NCBI GenBank assembly: GCA_037178975.1 | Contig: JASJZH010000001.1 | Coordinates: forward strand, 3,534,001 to 3,598,000 | Length of the DNA: 64,000 nt | Origin: Oscheius tipulae | Taxonomy: Eukaryota > Nematoda > Chromadorea > Rhabditida > Rhabditidae | Reading direction: 5' to 3' | Part shown: positions 1 to 12,426 of the stretch, one piece after another | Numbering within the stretch: position 1 is the first letter of the stretch | Layout: each line of letters begins with the position of its first letter | Made by a program: the position numbers and the translations under genes | The notes under the pieces: model-generated | The model's input: the letters and a program-made list of their open reading frames with translations, nothing else | What the model was told of the DNA's origin: nothing | Database searches by the model: none

Positions 1-677
1 GAAATTGAAATCAACGACGACTTCGTGATCAGGGAGTCCTCGATCATTGGTGTTTCCTTTGATCTGAAGGGGTCGTTTAACAGCGAAAAAGGGTGTTTTA
101 CCTGCCAGTGACAGTTGAACATGTGGCGGAAGAAAGTTCCAAAGTCGAATCTGCTCAAAGAGACATTTTGATAGCACGAACTGAAACGGAATGTTGTTCG
201 AGATTCAAGCAAGAAAATCACTCTATTTCGCTGATGAACCATTCCGACGAATACACGATACAGTTGGTCTCCTTGAACTCGGAAGTATTATGCAACTTTA
301 GCTCCTCAAGGGTTCCGGAAATGGCTCGGACGAGGTTTAACGAGTTGACATGATTGACAAGGGTGGCCGGAATGCTCAGAGCGGCTCGAACCTGAAGTTA
401 TTCATATAAAACATAGACAAAAGCATACCGTTATGATGTACTCAACCACGTCTCGGAACTCTCCGTCCACGAGAGCTTCCTGCACATTGACGACTTTAAA
501 GTGGCGCTGAAGGTTCTAAAAACGGACTATTTATAGGAAAGGGGTGAAGACAAACCCTTTTGAGCAGGGCCAGCTGGCTTGTAATTGGCTGAGCCAAGAG
601 GTAGTTATAGTCGGGATTCTTTTTCACAGGAATTTCCAGCCGCAGCTGCCATTCATCATGATCGCTAAAAGTCGCTT
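1..677 (-). CDS. Unidentified conserved-looking protein, partial at the left edge
   Basis: I do not recognise this protein. Reading the minus strand with short GT...AG introns gives one continuous frame: an exon with KKNPDYNYLLAQPITSQ, one with VVNVQEALVDGEF, one with RAALSIPATLVNHVNSLNLV, then CYQNVSLSRFDFGTFFRH and a last piece that leaves the window in frame. The introns, at about 503-543, 388-420 and 202-242, are 30-45 bases long. The sequence is globular rather than low-complexity, with hydrophobic spacing suggesting mixed alpha/beta structure. The 5' exon(s) upstream of 677 were not resolved; an AG acceptor lies there. The C-terminus lies outside the window. Frame continuity across four junctions is the main support. 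Confidence 0.5.
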
Positions 678-996
678 CTAGATGGTTGCCAAAAGAAGAA
701 CAAACTTGAGCTGTGAATCCATACACTGGGTCTAATTTGCATTAACCTATAATCTGGGAAAGAGAGATAGAAGTAACAGAAGCAACAAAAAACAAGGTAA
801 GCAAAGGCATGGACTAAATAAAAATGCGGAATAACGAGATAATGAAAAACTTTATAAGAGATCGACAACTGTGCTGGAAAATGAAACCAAAAGATTACAG
901 AAGAGATTGCGACGGCGGAAAAAAATTGCAGCTGTGGGAGCTTTCTGGAAGAGAATTCCTGAAATCAGCTGTTCGTATTGGAGCTCAAAAAGCTGC

Positions 997-3801
997 CTAC
1001 GTTTTTTCTTGATTAGTCTCCGTGGCGCTATTTTGATTTATTTCCTGGGAATCGGCTACCTCGTCTGCATCCACGTTTTCAAACTTTTTCACCACTGGCG
1101 AACCGAATATTCCCTATAATGTATATAGACTGAGTAAGAAGGAAAACGAACTGTTCGAAGACCGACTTGATACCGCTGAATAGTCGCCTTCCGAGCTTCA
1201 CTGACTTGATCGAAATCGTAAGCAATCCGGCCTAAAAATGGTTTATTTTGAAGATAAAGAGAAAAGAGAACCGTGTTCGTTGTTGCAAAGGTCCTTGTTA
1301 TAGCAGACACATGGATAGGTACTTCCGTCGTCTCGAGGTCCGTCCACTTGACATCCGATTCCCAGCCTGTTACATTCACACGTGGCTGGTTTACAAACTC
1401 CGCCCCGACAGCTACAGCCACACTGGCTACGGGACTGTCTGATCAACTGTAATCTTTTTTGCTGAAAGCGAGTCTATTAAGCTTAGCAAACTCAGAAACA
1501 ACCTTATCTATCTGCACTCCGGCAGCCTCGAGAATCTTGATCCGTTCGGGCTGTGGTTTCTCGAAGAAAGACTGCCATTTATAGCCGGGTTCTTCTCCGT
1601 CGGACAGTTCCGAGTCCTCCGAATCGTCATAGTCGATTTTAGGCCGTTTCGTCTCAAGTACGTTGAACTGACGATTCGCAAAATGATGATATTTCATGCC
1701 TAAATTGATCTTATTCGCGGCTAGAATATCAAGCTACCAAGAGCAATTTCGCCATGTTTGGGGACAACATCAAATCCCTGGGCTCGGCCGAAATAATACA
1801 CGTTTAGCTTGTCAAATCGGATCCGTCTCTCGTTCTTTTCTCTGCTATTCGGCCTAAAACGAGATTGAGATAGTTAGAAAGAGTGAGGATACCGTAGAAT
1901 GCTTCTTACTGGGACGGCTTCAAGAGCCGGCAGTTCTTGTGATACTGGTGAGGAAGGAATTTCTTGCGAGTCCATTACAACATCCGACTCTTGTGAGTTG
2001 GGCACAAAAGATGAAAACGAATCCTGACTCTGGAGCGGTGAAGAAAGATATTAAGCAATAAACGGAGAAACCAACATCGTTTTTTGCTGGTGTATTAGGA
2101 GCTGTAACATATTGAGACGTTTGTCTCTCTTCCACCGGCGATTGTGAAGATAACTTTACCGCATCCTCCACCAATGTAACCTCGAATTGCTTCGGTTTCC
2201 GTTCAATCAGGGCACTCGTGGAGACAGCTTTCATCATATATTCGAGGTTAGAGGCAGATTTTTTCAGAACGCGTTCCTTAAGAACCAACTAGATTAGATG
2301 TGATGAGACTCCAACCTGTGATGATTCCCTGCTTCTGAATCGTGCCCTTTCTGGCGTATTCCGTAGGCTCAAGGAGCGTAGATTGTCAGATTCGATGTTC
2401 TACAATAACGAAGGTCATTTCGATTGTAAACGATGCGGACAACTGGCGCGAAATGATAAGAACATACCAGTCTGTCCACACTTGTACTTCTCTCTAAACT
2501 CCGACATCTTGTTCTTTCGGGAGTTACTCGCAGATTCCTCGACGGAAGTGGTGTCTTTTCTTGAAGAGTCTTCGATAGTGATCCAACACTCGTACTTCGT
2601 TTCCTACTGAAAGACGGTGTCTTGGGCGATTCAGCCAATGAGGAGAGAGGAGTCGATACGGTTGACCGACTGGTACGTCTGGACGGAGTCTGTAGCTGGG
2701 AAGAGCTTGAGAAGCTCGAAAGAGTCGTATTGCACTGTACAAGTTGTTTAAAGTGAATGGACCAAAAGTACCTGTTCATCCAAATCGACGATTACTGGCT
2801 GCCGTATTCTGAGCGAAGACGTCGACATACCAGATGAACGCAAACTTCCCCAGCCCATCGGGGTCCGTACAGGAGTCTAGAAAATAGGTTGGTTATAAAC
2901 CGTAGCTGTAAACTAACTGTTGTTGAACTAGGAGTTTTGAGAAGGTTTGCACAACTTTTTGAAGATTTGGCCTTTCGATGAAGAGGAGAGGACAGGGAAT
3001 TGAATCCTGCTAATGGTACCTCGTCTTCGTAATCCTGCAAAAAATGGTATGATGCTTAGCAAGACTGGAGACGAACAATATACACACGTGCAGGTGAAGC
3101 GAGTGGCGAGGTGACGCTTGGTGAATCCTTAAAGGTGCGTTTTGTAAACGTGCATGTATGTGGAGCGTGTAGGAACAAATATGCAAAGAAATGGCAACAT
3201 ACCTTCCCCCGTGAAAAGTTATCCTTTCCTGGATGGGGTGAACTAGGCGGCCGTCTTTTACTCTGATCCTTGGACATTTCCGGGGTCACATCGTGCTTTG
3301 GACTCATATTTGGAAAGTTGCCGAAAAGATTTGAACTGGCCTGTAACCGGGGTATATTGATTCGAGAAACACCTGCACCTTTGTTCTTATCAGCTTCCGT
3401 GGTTTGTCCGGCGTCTCTGGCAGTGCATAAGGATCTTCTTTGGCTGGACTATCGACAAACTTCTTCTGTTTGTAGCAGGGAATATGAATCGAGTCCCTTC
3501 CGGAATGATTAGCCAAGTCGTACTGCGAGTCGGCCATAATGCGTCGAAATGAATCGTGCTGAAATTGGTGGTTGCAGAGACAGAAAAATTCCTACTTTCA
3601 AAACTGGAGTTTCTTCAGGACTGCCCCACTTTCTAATCTTTTTCATTGGGCTTGTGACACGACCGTTTGAGCTGGACGGAGTTACATTGTTCATGCTTTC
3701 GTGTAGCCGCTAAAACAGAAATGAGTTGGGCAGAAAAAGCAACTGACCTTATTATTTAATATGCCTGGTGTCTTCGAGGAGGTCCTGTCTAACATCGACA
3801 T
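997..3801 (-). CDS. Cysteine/serine-rich nuclear protein (CSRNP/AXUD1 family)
   Basis: This is a nuclear DNA-binding/transcription factor of the AXUD1 family, which in other animals responds to Axin, TGF-beta or stress signals. The family signature is clear. IRFDKLNVYYFGRAQGF (about 1,760-1,840) is followed by the cysteine-rich block at about 1,290-1,440, with CGCSCRGGVCKPATCEC, GIGCQVDG and YPCVCYNKDLCNNEHG, and then the helix RIAYDFDQVSEARKATIQRY. An insertion of about six residues (GPRDDG) sits inside the cysteine block. The N-terminal roughly 400 residues are disordered, rich in Ser/Thr-Pro, and contain two copies of an RxTPERxRxRS motif (about 2,320-2,400 and 2,500-2,720). I join this part to the domain because a 39-base intron (about 1,859-1,897) restores frame as SILRPNSREKNERRIRF, a run that resembles the family. 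The start is MSMLDRTSS at 3801, although an AG just upstream leaves another 5' exon possible. Confidence 0.82.
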
Positions 3802-4346
3802 TTCATTTCCTGAAGCACATCTGAAGTCGACAAAAAAGAACCATACCTGTACAATTTAAAACTTCTAATCCAATGTTCCTTGCTTCTTCGAGGTAGTTGC
3901 TGAAAATTGACAATTACAAAGCTTCAGAAGGTCGAGGAAAAAAGGGTTATGTAGAGCTTCAGAAAATGCTCTGGAAAGTTCTAGCAAGATGAATTACGTA
4001 GGTGAGATCAAGCAAAGCCCATAACTGCGAAATATATAAGCGGATTTCCAGCTGAAGCTGCTGGTAATTCAAAACTGAACATTTTCCGGCGACGCCTAAC
4101 TGCGTACGCACAGAGATCGACAATTTCTCACAAGCAATGCGGAGTATTTACTCGTTTGAGTAGGTCAGAAAAAAAAATGAAATCGTACAGCGAAAAGGAA
4201 ATTTTTTTTTTTAGGACCTTCAGCTGTAATATTGCAGCAAAAAAATAATTCAAAAGCAGTATTATAGGCAGGCTTTGTCAGAGAATGAAAATCTGTTTTT
4301 TCGGAGAGTCGATGAAAAAAGTTCCAGTAAAAAACTGGGACTTGTT
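3802..4346. other. Intergenic, no gene seen
   Basis: This is the AT-rich space between the CSRNP start and the minisatellite. Short minus-strand reading frames here lack family signatures and splice partners. Nothing else was recognised. Confidence 0.5.
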
Positions 4347-4712
4347 TAGCGTATTGAACCCACTTCCCACTCTTGGAAACCACTTCCTATCTCTTTCTCC
4401 GTTTTCTTTTCACTCTTTGAACCTTCTTCCATTCCATTGAGTTCACTTCCCATTCTTTGAACAGGCTCCCTTACTTTTTGCATCCGCTTTCCCTCCTCTC
4501 ATATCTTTCCACTCATCGAGCCCATTTCCTTATCCTTTGAGCCCACTTCCAAACATTTAAACTTACTTCTCAGTTTTCGAACAAACTTCCGACATTTTTA
4601 ACCCACTTCATATTTCTTGAACCCACCCTCCCATCTGTTGAACTACCCATCCTGTCAACCCGTTTCCCATCGTTTGATCCCACTTACCTTCTTCTAACCC
4701 ACTTCGAGGTGT
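4347..4712. repeat. Degenerate minisatellite, unit about 20 bases
   Basis: The consensus is close to CCCACTTCCCATTCTTTGAA. About 16-18 diverged copies run head to tail. TTGAACCCAC, TTGAGCCCA and CACTTCC(C/A)A recur at 18-22-base spacing, with substitutions and small length changes between units. Purine/pyrimidine strand asymmetry is strong: the plus strand is C/T-rich. It lies just downstream of the stop codon of the phospholipase gene and outside any coding exon. Confidence 0.8.
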
Positions 4713-4897
4713 AAATACACTCCCAGTAATTTACGCCACATTCAAAACAGTTTTTCTCTGAAAAATCATTACTATTAATAAGCAGGCTTCTTATTCCACT
4801 CAAACAGGCTTTTAGGATCAAATGAAAGTGCAAAGAATTTATTTACAAAGGTTAGTATAGCAAGAATGATGTACCCGAAATAATAAAAAGTAGTATC

Positions 4898-5677
4898 TCA
4901 ACGGGAACCGTAGGAGTCGGCAGCAGCTTCCAGTTTGTGACTGACTTCTCCGAGCCGATGAAGATGGTCAGCTTGAGCGCTGAAGGTAAGTTTCTGTGTT
5001 TGGCTCAGAAAAACTAGTCACCTCACTTGAGCCTCATAATCGTGGTCTACCTCCATAGTGTTCGTATGATCCGCATGTTCAAGTTCGTGTACCAAAGGTG
5101 TCTAAACCGTTTCGTAATTACGAGAATGAGTACAAACCTCTTCTTCCCTGACGACCGTTAAATTTCCTGAGCGACGATAAGCCTCGGCTCCAAAGTCTCT
5201 GACCAAGTTACAAAAGAGAGGGCCGTCTTCTTTGCTGCACGTTTTTGATGGTTTTGTGGCAACCTGGACTCATTTTATCGAAGGAAATGAATCAAACTGA
5301 CTTCGAGACATCCACAGAAGGTGTCGTCGCAGAACTTCCGACCATGTTGCTTGTCGTAGCAATCGTCATGGCTAATGCAGCATTGGTTTACCGTTTCTGA
5401 GGAGTTTTTGGAAATATAACTGATATGACTTACTTTTCAACTCGGGGCAGTCAATATCGATCTGATTTTCGCTAATATACTTGGTGAATGCGTCTGTACC
5501 GCACTCCCAGTCAAATTCATCTTCTAAAAGTTCTAAAAACCGAAAAAATTTAGTGCGGAATACAGACAAACTAGCTGCAGTAGTTGTAGTTGTCGGCCTA
5601 GGAACCGTCCGTGGTAAAGTGCTGGCGGCGAAAACGAGTGGGATTAGAAAAAAAGGTAAGTAGAAGACGCCTCTCAT
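4898..5677 (-). CDS. Secreted phospholipase A2-like protein (nematode type)
   Basis: Members of this family hydrolyse the sn-2 ester of phospholipids using a His/Asp pair and calcium. The protein starts with a hydrophobic signal peptide (MRGVFYLPFFLIPLVFA), then a threonine-rich linker. The domain follows, with WECGTDAFTKYIS and, after a short intron at about 5,401-5,436, CCISHDDCYDKQHGRKFCDDTFCGCLE. The CCxxHDxCY pattern carries the catalytic histidine and the calcium-side aspartate. The cysteine spacing and the shortened domain match the secreted phospholipases of nematodes more than venom or pancreatic forms. Two more short introns separate the C-terminal exons, which end in an acidic/His-containing tail (QADHLHRLGEVSHKLEAAADSYGSR). 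The start is the first ATG before the signal peptide. Confidence 0.78.
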
Positions 5678-6483
5678 CTGTAACGAAAAATGAAAGTGAA
5701 CACGGAAAAAAGCAATAGAAAAGAGAGACATCCGATCGGAAGTGTAAATTGCTGTTTACGAGAAGAGGAAATGAAGCGAAACCAAGCCAAGAGAAAACGG
5801 AACAGGTTGTGTTATACGATGGCAGCAAGACGGGGTCAGACATTCGCGCCATCACCTTTTATCAGACTAGTGACGCGGACATTTAAAATTTCCTTTGCTT
5901 CAAAAAAAAAACTAAGCAGCATGGTGGTCTCGATTAACTGGAAAGATTTTCACACTTCATGATACGCATATTTGCTACAACACCTACTTCTTCGTCAATG
6001 AACAGCACGGATATAATAGTTTGCATGTGAATTTCTTAAGTTTATCGGCTCACAAAGGGACTGTATCATACAGGATGATTGGACCTCTGTCGTATTCTGA
6101 ATTCCATTCTTTTTATCAGGAGGAAAGATTTACCTATTATGACAGTTTCTTCGCTATCTGAAGATGTCGGACAATGAGTTAATCAGAACAAACTTCCCCA
6201 GGCCTGTCTACGGAAGAATATCACCATGATTTGTGACAACTCTATTGTGCATCTCTGATGTTTTCTATGGCTCCAGTACATTGATCCCTATTAAAACTAT
6301 AGGACTACGACCAATAGTATGAGTACTCGAAACTATCTGGTTCCTCATATGAAGTACTCCGGAAACAAGTTAGCATACGAGCAAAACAATAGGAACCAGT
6401 ATATAAACCTGACAATAAGGTATTTCTTTCTGCATAATCGAAAAGATAAAGAATAAAAAGGAACAAGTTAGGTTCCGATACTG
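5678..6483. other. Intergenic space between divergent secreted-enzyme genes
   Basis: It separates the minus-strand phospholipase start from the plus-strand aspartic protease start, so it should hold both promoters. I see no convincing coding exon, repeat or RNA gene. Confidence 0.5.
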
Positions 6484-7929
6484 ATGATCACTACGCTACT
6501 ACTACTTCTACAACTGTCGGGACTGACTTACCCAGTAGTTATCCAGCAGAGAGTCACACCCGTATCGTCAGTTTCTGTCTCTACAGAAGGAAAACAAGAT
6601 TCAGACTGAGCACATTAGATCCGAGCTCAAGACAAGCTCTCAACAGATTCAGATCTCGGGCAACTAGTCGGCTGGCCTCTCCCGTACAGATTTGTCAGAA
6701 AAAGAAGGGTCATACTTCAGATTGTCAACTACGGTGATGTCCTATACATCGGGAACGTCACTATCGGAACCCCGGCACAGTCCTTTAGCGTCTTTTTCGA
6801 TTCTGGCTCTGCTGATTTGTGGGTTCCAGGAAGTAACTGCTGGTAGTTATACTTATTTCCCCGAATTACCTTGTCATTTCTCCAGGACGTGTGTTGGCAA
6901 AAATCAGTACAATGCGGCCAGATCATCTACCAGTCTCACTCGTAGTCAAACTTTTTTCATTGCATATGGGACTGGAGATGCGTCTGGACAGATAGTACAG
7001 GACACAGTCCGAGTAAGCCAATTCATCCAGTAGTCAATGTCCAGTAGATTGGAGCAACTGGAACCAATCAACTAATCATCCCGAATACGCACTTCGGAGT
7101 GGCAACTCGTCTAGCAGACTTCTTCTGGAACATTCCAATGGACGGCATCTTTGGTTTGTCGGTCAATACTGGCATCTACAAGACTGCTCCTCTGGTCCAC
7201 GCCTATAATCAGGGTATCAAACCTTCTTTGTAATGACAAGTTCTAGGTCTTCTCGACTCCCCCATGGTCACAGCCTATCTGGAAAGACTGACAGTTCCGG
7301 GTAGGGACAATGGTCCCGGAGGCGTATTCACTTTTGGAGGAGTCGACAGTACTAACTGTGGCCCTCTGATCGATACTGTTCCTCTCATTGACAAGAAATA
7401 CTATAGCTTCGAGGTTCTCTAATGCAGTTTCTTGTAACAAGACGATTTAGTTGCAAGGTGTTGGCTCAGGAAAACAAATATATCGCTTGAAGAATGGTCA
7501 GAAGATGCTCGCTATTTCTGACACTGGGACCTCACAGATTTCCTTCAAGAAAGAGTTGGCCGACGGCGTCGCACAGCTGATCGGAGCTGCGGTGACTTTA
7601 CAAAATTAGAATAGAATTATGTTTCAGTACAACGTCGATAAAGATGCCTACGAACTCCCTTGCTCCAAAGCAGGCGCACCTATCAATTTTCTCATAAATG
7701 GAAGGTCTTATACAGTCGAGTCCAGAAACTTTGTTTACTCGGTGGGTCTTTTCCCGACAAAAATATAAATTTACAGGTCGGTGGCGGAACATGTCAGTTA
7801 GCCATACAGGGAGTCGACCAGCCTTGGTCTGAATACCAGATTCTGGGTTCTCCATTTGTTCGGTCCTTCTGTCAAGTCTACGATTTCGGCAATCAGAAAC
7901 TCGGATTTGCTGCCTCAAGACAACGTTAA
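6484..7929 (+). CDS. Pepsin-family (A1) aspartic protease, secreted
   Basis: This is an endopeptidase of the pepsin/cathepsin D fold, likely digestive or lysosomal. A signal peptide ([17 protein letters not shown]) precedes a basic propeptide. The mature part begins near [20 protein letters not shown]. The first active-site loop reads [14 protein letters not shown], with DSG where most relatives have DTG. The flap tyrosine lies in [12 protein letters not shown]. The second catalytic loop is [11 protein letters not shown], and the end is [24 protein letters not shown], which is the usual A1 ending. Seven or so short introns (about 30-45 bases) interrupt it, for example 6,841-6,883, 7,428-7,450 and 7,743-7,777. 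Total length is normal for the family. It starts about 800 bases from the phospholipase gene in divergent orientation. Confidence 0.88.
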
Positions 7930-7953
7930 AAAGATAGAAATTTAATCCTAACT

Positions 7954-8872
7954 CTAAACAATTTCCTTGAGCAATTCGTTTTTTTTGTTCTCCACGATAT
8001 TGGCGGCTCGCGACTCCATTGCCTTCTTCAGTTCAAGCAACTCCTGACGAGTCTTCTTGGTCAAATCGGGCTTCAATGACTCCTGGTTGCATTTCTTGTC
8101 AAATCGGGCATAAACCTGATATAACTTTAGACAGAAAACGACAGGGATCGACCTCGTTGAGGGCCTTTTTGTAGTCATTGAGTATCTTTCCTTGTGCGTC
8201 TTTCGCCAACTGCTCCCGCCGTTCTCTCGTCATTCTCGGAGTCTGAATGTACAGAACGACGCCCTCTTGCTGTGGATTCAGGCCGAATGCGGACTTCTAA
8301 ATTCATTTTCAGTTATCTGATTAGGGGAAAAGAGTACCTGTAGGGCAACTTTTGCCGATTTGATGGCTGTAGGGTTGTCCGCGAAATTGATCATCACCAT
8401 TTGAGCATTTTTCAACGAAACACGTCCAAGCAGCGACATTTTGTGCTCCTAAAATGTGCTTTATTTAAAAAAAAAGCATTGCATCTTTACATCTCCCTTC
8501 TCCAATTTGACGATAATGTTCTCGTAGACACGTAAATCGACCTAAAATAATGGATTCTTCCAAGCAAAATCAAGGAATACCTGAAGCGAAAAGTGTTTTG
8601 TCAGTTCCTCGACCAGAATAGTCTCCATTTCAGTCATTTCCTTCAATGCTCCCTTCACATACTCATTCGTATCAGTCGTTGCCGAATGATGAATTACTTG
8701 TGATGCCTGAATGTCAAAGTTTAGATCGAGAAGCAGTAGAAGTAACCTTCTTCTTTTCAGTTTTATGCACCTTCCCGAGACTTGAGCTTGTGTAGATATT
8801 CGAAACTGGAAGAAGACGGCTAGCAGAGATAGTACGGATCAGAGGAAACACACGGAGGCGCAGAGAAATCAT
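7954..8872 (-). CDS. MRRF: Mitochondrial ribosome recycling factor
   Basis: This factor releases mitochondrial ribosomes from mRNA after termination, together with a mitochondrial EF-G. The N-terminus (MISLRLRVFPLIRTISASRLLP) is basic, hydroxylated and free of acid residues, as a mitochondrial presequence should be. The body is a run of RRF hallmarks: LRVYENIIVKLEKGEHKMSL, then the beta region with MINFADNPTAIKSAKVALQKSAFGLNPQQEG and IQTPRMTRERREQLAKDA, then a long C-terminal helix rich in Lys/Glu. Introns are short (at 8,298-8,337, 8,449-8,491, 8,542-8,579 and others). It converges tail-to-tail with the aspartic protease, only 24 bases apart, leaving almost no room for separate terminators. 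Confidence 0.87.
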
Positions 8873-9023
8873 CCTCAAGTTATTTTTGATACAAAATTAA
8901 TGAGAAGGAAGAAGCAGAACAAAGTGAAATACGCGATCACGTACGAAGGATAACAAACAAACGTGAACATTTAATAAATACAAAGAGTTCACAAAGGCAT
9001 TACAAAAAGATGTGATAAAACGG

Positions 9024-11706
9024 TCAATATCCAACAGCGTAATTGTAGTCTTCAGCACGGGGGTCGATAGATCCAGCCATGTATTCGTTCGTGTTCAGCA
9101 GACTCACCCTCACTTTGCCCTTCTTCTCTGCCAGTCGACTGGCCAACATCAAGATACGGTCCTTATGCTCAAACTTGGTATCATTCATTTTTTTACATAT
9201 CAGGCCAGACTTCTTCTCGACTCTAGCGTAGAAGTCCTGAACTTCATTGTTGTAGCATATATTTTAGGAAAACTGACCTTGACTTTCGATGCGTAATCAG
9301 AGTCTTTTGCATTCCATCCGTGGTCACAGTACATTTTTCCGTCGCTCACATCAAGGAAGGCGCTCGAATTCCAGACAGCCTTTCCCGGAGAAGTGTGATT
9401 GAAGAGCATCTGCATTAGAATGGATGTGGCCACAGCCTCCACATTTCGAACGGAGCCCGAACAACCGGCAATGAATTGAGGCTAAATTGGTAGTTTGATG
9501 GCAGAAGAAGAAAATATACCTACATGATTCGTGTCGGGATCTTGATTCATTTCTTCGGTGACTGAGAGACCAGTGTAGGACATGAAGGGCACGCTGCGAT
9601 ACGTCTTTCCGTTTACAGACACTTCGAAACGACTGAACTCTCCACGTTCTGTCCTGTCTTGAATGTGAAGCGATCTGAATCTGAAAAAAAACAGCTTCGA
9701 TTTCTGAACAGAAGAAAGAATCTACGGTCTCGGGAGAGAAGCACCAAACATGTGGAATTCTTCCTTGTTGCCGCGGTACCACAAAATAATCGAGGCGGAT
9801 CTGTCGACGTCTTTCTGAAAAGAGTTTTCAATTTAGAATGGATAACGAACTCGGATAGGACGAGCAAGATTGGTAAATTTCTTGGCTGGATCGATGTGCT
9901 GTTCGTCCAATTTATCAACTGCTTCGCTGATCCTGTTCATCATGCTGACACCATTCGGATCTCCACTCCATTCTTTACTGAAGACGAAGTAATGATAGGC
10001 CATGCGTTGTGTTTTCATGATAGCAGCCATAACGTCATCTTCCGCATATTCGGTAGTCCAGTTCACTGTGAAATGATCTGAAAGTATATGAATATTGGGA
10101 GTGAATAAAAGAGCCTACTGTAGACGGTCTTCACTATAAAAGCCGCGAAAATCGAGTGCGTAGGTCCATTATGGTACATCACATAGGGAATTGTAGCCAG
10201 CCGACCTTCTTTTCCTCGGAGTCTCAATTTCGTAGCTTCGCTCTCGATCGCTGAAACTCATAGCTTCAAGTGAACCAGGAGACAAAATACCAGTCTTCGG
10301 CGAAGATTGATAGAGAAAATTGTTGACAACATTTCGGGCGACATCTGCCGTGATGGTGATTTTGTCCTTTCGTTTCGTTTTTCCGGAGCTAAGCAATGGT
10401 TACAAAAATGATAAAAGAACTAACATTTGAAAAACGCTGGTATAGTTCTCCTTGAACTGAGTGATGTTGTTGTATGTCTTCAGCATCTTCTCCATCAATC
10501 TAGAAACGCGAAAAACTCTTGTCGGATCAAATTTGCGTCCCTCCGGACAGGCTGAAATGCAAGAATGAGATTAGAAATGTATCTAAACAAACTCCTGTTA
10601 TATGCAGTGGAGAACAAGGCTTGTTTGAACGGATTCTCCTCTCCACAATCTTCGAAGCGGGCCAATTTGCGAAAAGCCGCCTTGTAGGCTTTGTTGTAGT
10701 AGTCCGATTCGATAGTATATTCGGTGGCAAACTTCTTGTGCATGAAATCACGGGCAGACAGGTCTGCTCTCGAGGTACTCAACTGCAGGAAACCGCTGTA
10801 CAAATAAATCTATTACTGTGGACATGCAACCCACTATTGGGAGCATTTCGCATTTTCTGGGTTGCCAACTTTACAGTCGATTTTCAATAAGTTGCGTTCC
10901 AGATTGTGGGCCATGTGCTCGCGTTCCTGTCTATAGTAAAACAGCATCGAAATGGCGGAATCAGGGGCCACGGTGTGAGGTTCGTTAATAAAAAGACATT
11001 GGAGTCCGGCCAGCATAACTTCTCGAAGATCCACCTTCTGCATAGCTTGTCTTCTACAAATAGTCGTGCTTTTGGGAAGACGAAAAAAACTTACTTCATG
11101 TAGAGGGAGCAGTCAAGATTATCCGACATAATGACGAGCACTTTGCGGGTCGTCTCCGGTGCATACGTTTCATGAGATGTTACCTAAAAATCAGGTCGAA
11201 AATGAATGCCTTACAGAACAAACCTTGTCGTCGGGAAATGGCAGGTCAAGCACTATGATGGTGGTGACAGCTAGGGAAATCAGAACGACGAAGGAAGTAA
11301 TAATGGAACCAATGTAACATCTGAAGACGAATGTGAGGAACTGCGGGAAAACAGAGACTGACTCTGGCGAATACCCTTGCGCCTTCTGCATATCTTCACG
11401 ACGCATCTTCTCTTCGGCACGACGTCTTTTAGCATCGTCGCAGCTGGTTGATGTCTTCGGATATCCCGGGTATCCAGTTTGTTTGGGGTAACCTGGACTT
11501 CTTTTCTTGTGGTCGGACGAGGCGCGTTGATGGGGATGAGCGTCTGGAAGTGTAAAATTGAGACATTTATGTTTGTACAAAGTCGACGAAAACACTTTTC
11601 TCATTTTCTCGCCACAATAACTGATAAAAGCAACAAAAACAAGAAAACGTTCAATGCCGTGCTGACCGAAGCCACAGTTTTTTCGTGCGTCAAATTCGGT
11701 TTTCAT
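9024..11706 (-). CDS. Uncharacterised single-pass (type II-like) membrane protein
   Basis: I do not recognise the ectodomain. The cytoplasmic part is short, basic and Pro/Gly/Tyr-rich (GYPKQTGYPGYPKTS, then KRRRAEEKMRREDMQ). A transmembrane segment follows (about 11,230-11,325: CYIGSIITSFVVLISLAVTTIIVL) and then a large extracellular region in about eight exons. Recognisable stretches are KVLVIMSDNLDCSLYMK, REHMAHNLERNLLKIDCKVG, TTEYAEDDVMAAIMKTQRMAYHYFVF, NRISEAVDKLDEQHIDPAKKF and, near the end, SFPKIYATTMK and NTNEYMAGSIDPRAEDYNYAVGY. Cysteines are scattered and could pair. The upper boundary is uncertain: exon 1 may be the ATG at 11706 or a farther exon. A Thr/Pro/Gly-rich exon at about 11,925-12,020 could also belong here. 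Confidence 0.6.
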
Positions 11707-12426
11707 AATTTACAATTCACTATCAGAAATCGCTGAATACGTTCAAATTTTTTCATTCTTGGCTGTTTATTCTCCAGAAAATTGTCTTGCAGACCGTCTT
11801 CATCAGAAGAGATGAACTACAACCGATGGATAGTCCATTATCAACAAGAACGATCAAGGAGACCCCTTCTTCCCATGCCTCCGACGTAGGTTTCCCTTTT
11901 TCTTGAAAAAAAAGAAAACTAACCTGGAGAACCGTCTCTGCCTGTTCCTCTGGTTCCTGGGCTAACCCCACTGTCCGTATGAGGCGTGGGCGTTTGAGAG
12001 CCACCCATCGCCGGCGACGTAGCCGACTTACTTACTAAAATTTGTGTGAGAACTAACTAAGAACTCCTACTCGGCATGGTCATTCGCTGAACTAATGAGC
12101 AAGCAAGGAAGCATATTTAGGCGACAAAGTTCGACATGCCATATCTTGTCGAAAAATTACTATGGATCGCTTGTGAAACAACTTTTTGGAATGTTGTGGA
12201 GCCTTTCACAGTATAATCCAGTCTGTTTATTTTTTGTAGCCAACAAACCTTCCTCAATTCTAACCCCACTTCTTTCCTCACCCGTTGAACCAGTCATTTT
12301 CAATGGCACGTGATGTCTTTAGACATTCCTCAAGTGTACAATGATATTTCACGCAGCTAACAATTGAAGTTAGTTTCTGAAAACCTTCGTCTATGATAAA
12401 AAACTTTTTATTCCAGGTCCGTTCCG

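Noticed and set aside
9024-11706. Neprilysin (M13) identity for the membrane protein
   Set aside because: Type II layout fits, but no HExxH zinc motif, no downstream ExxxD and no CxxW ending.
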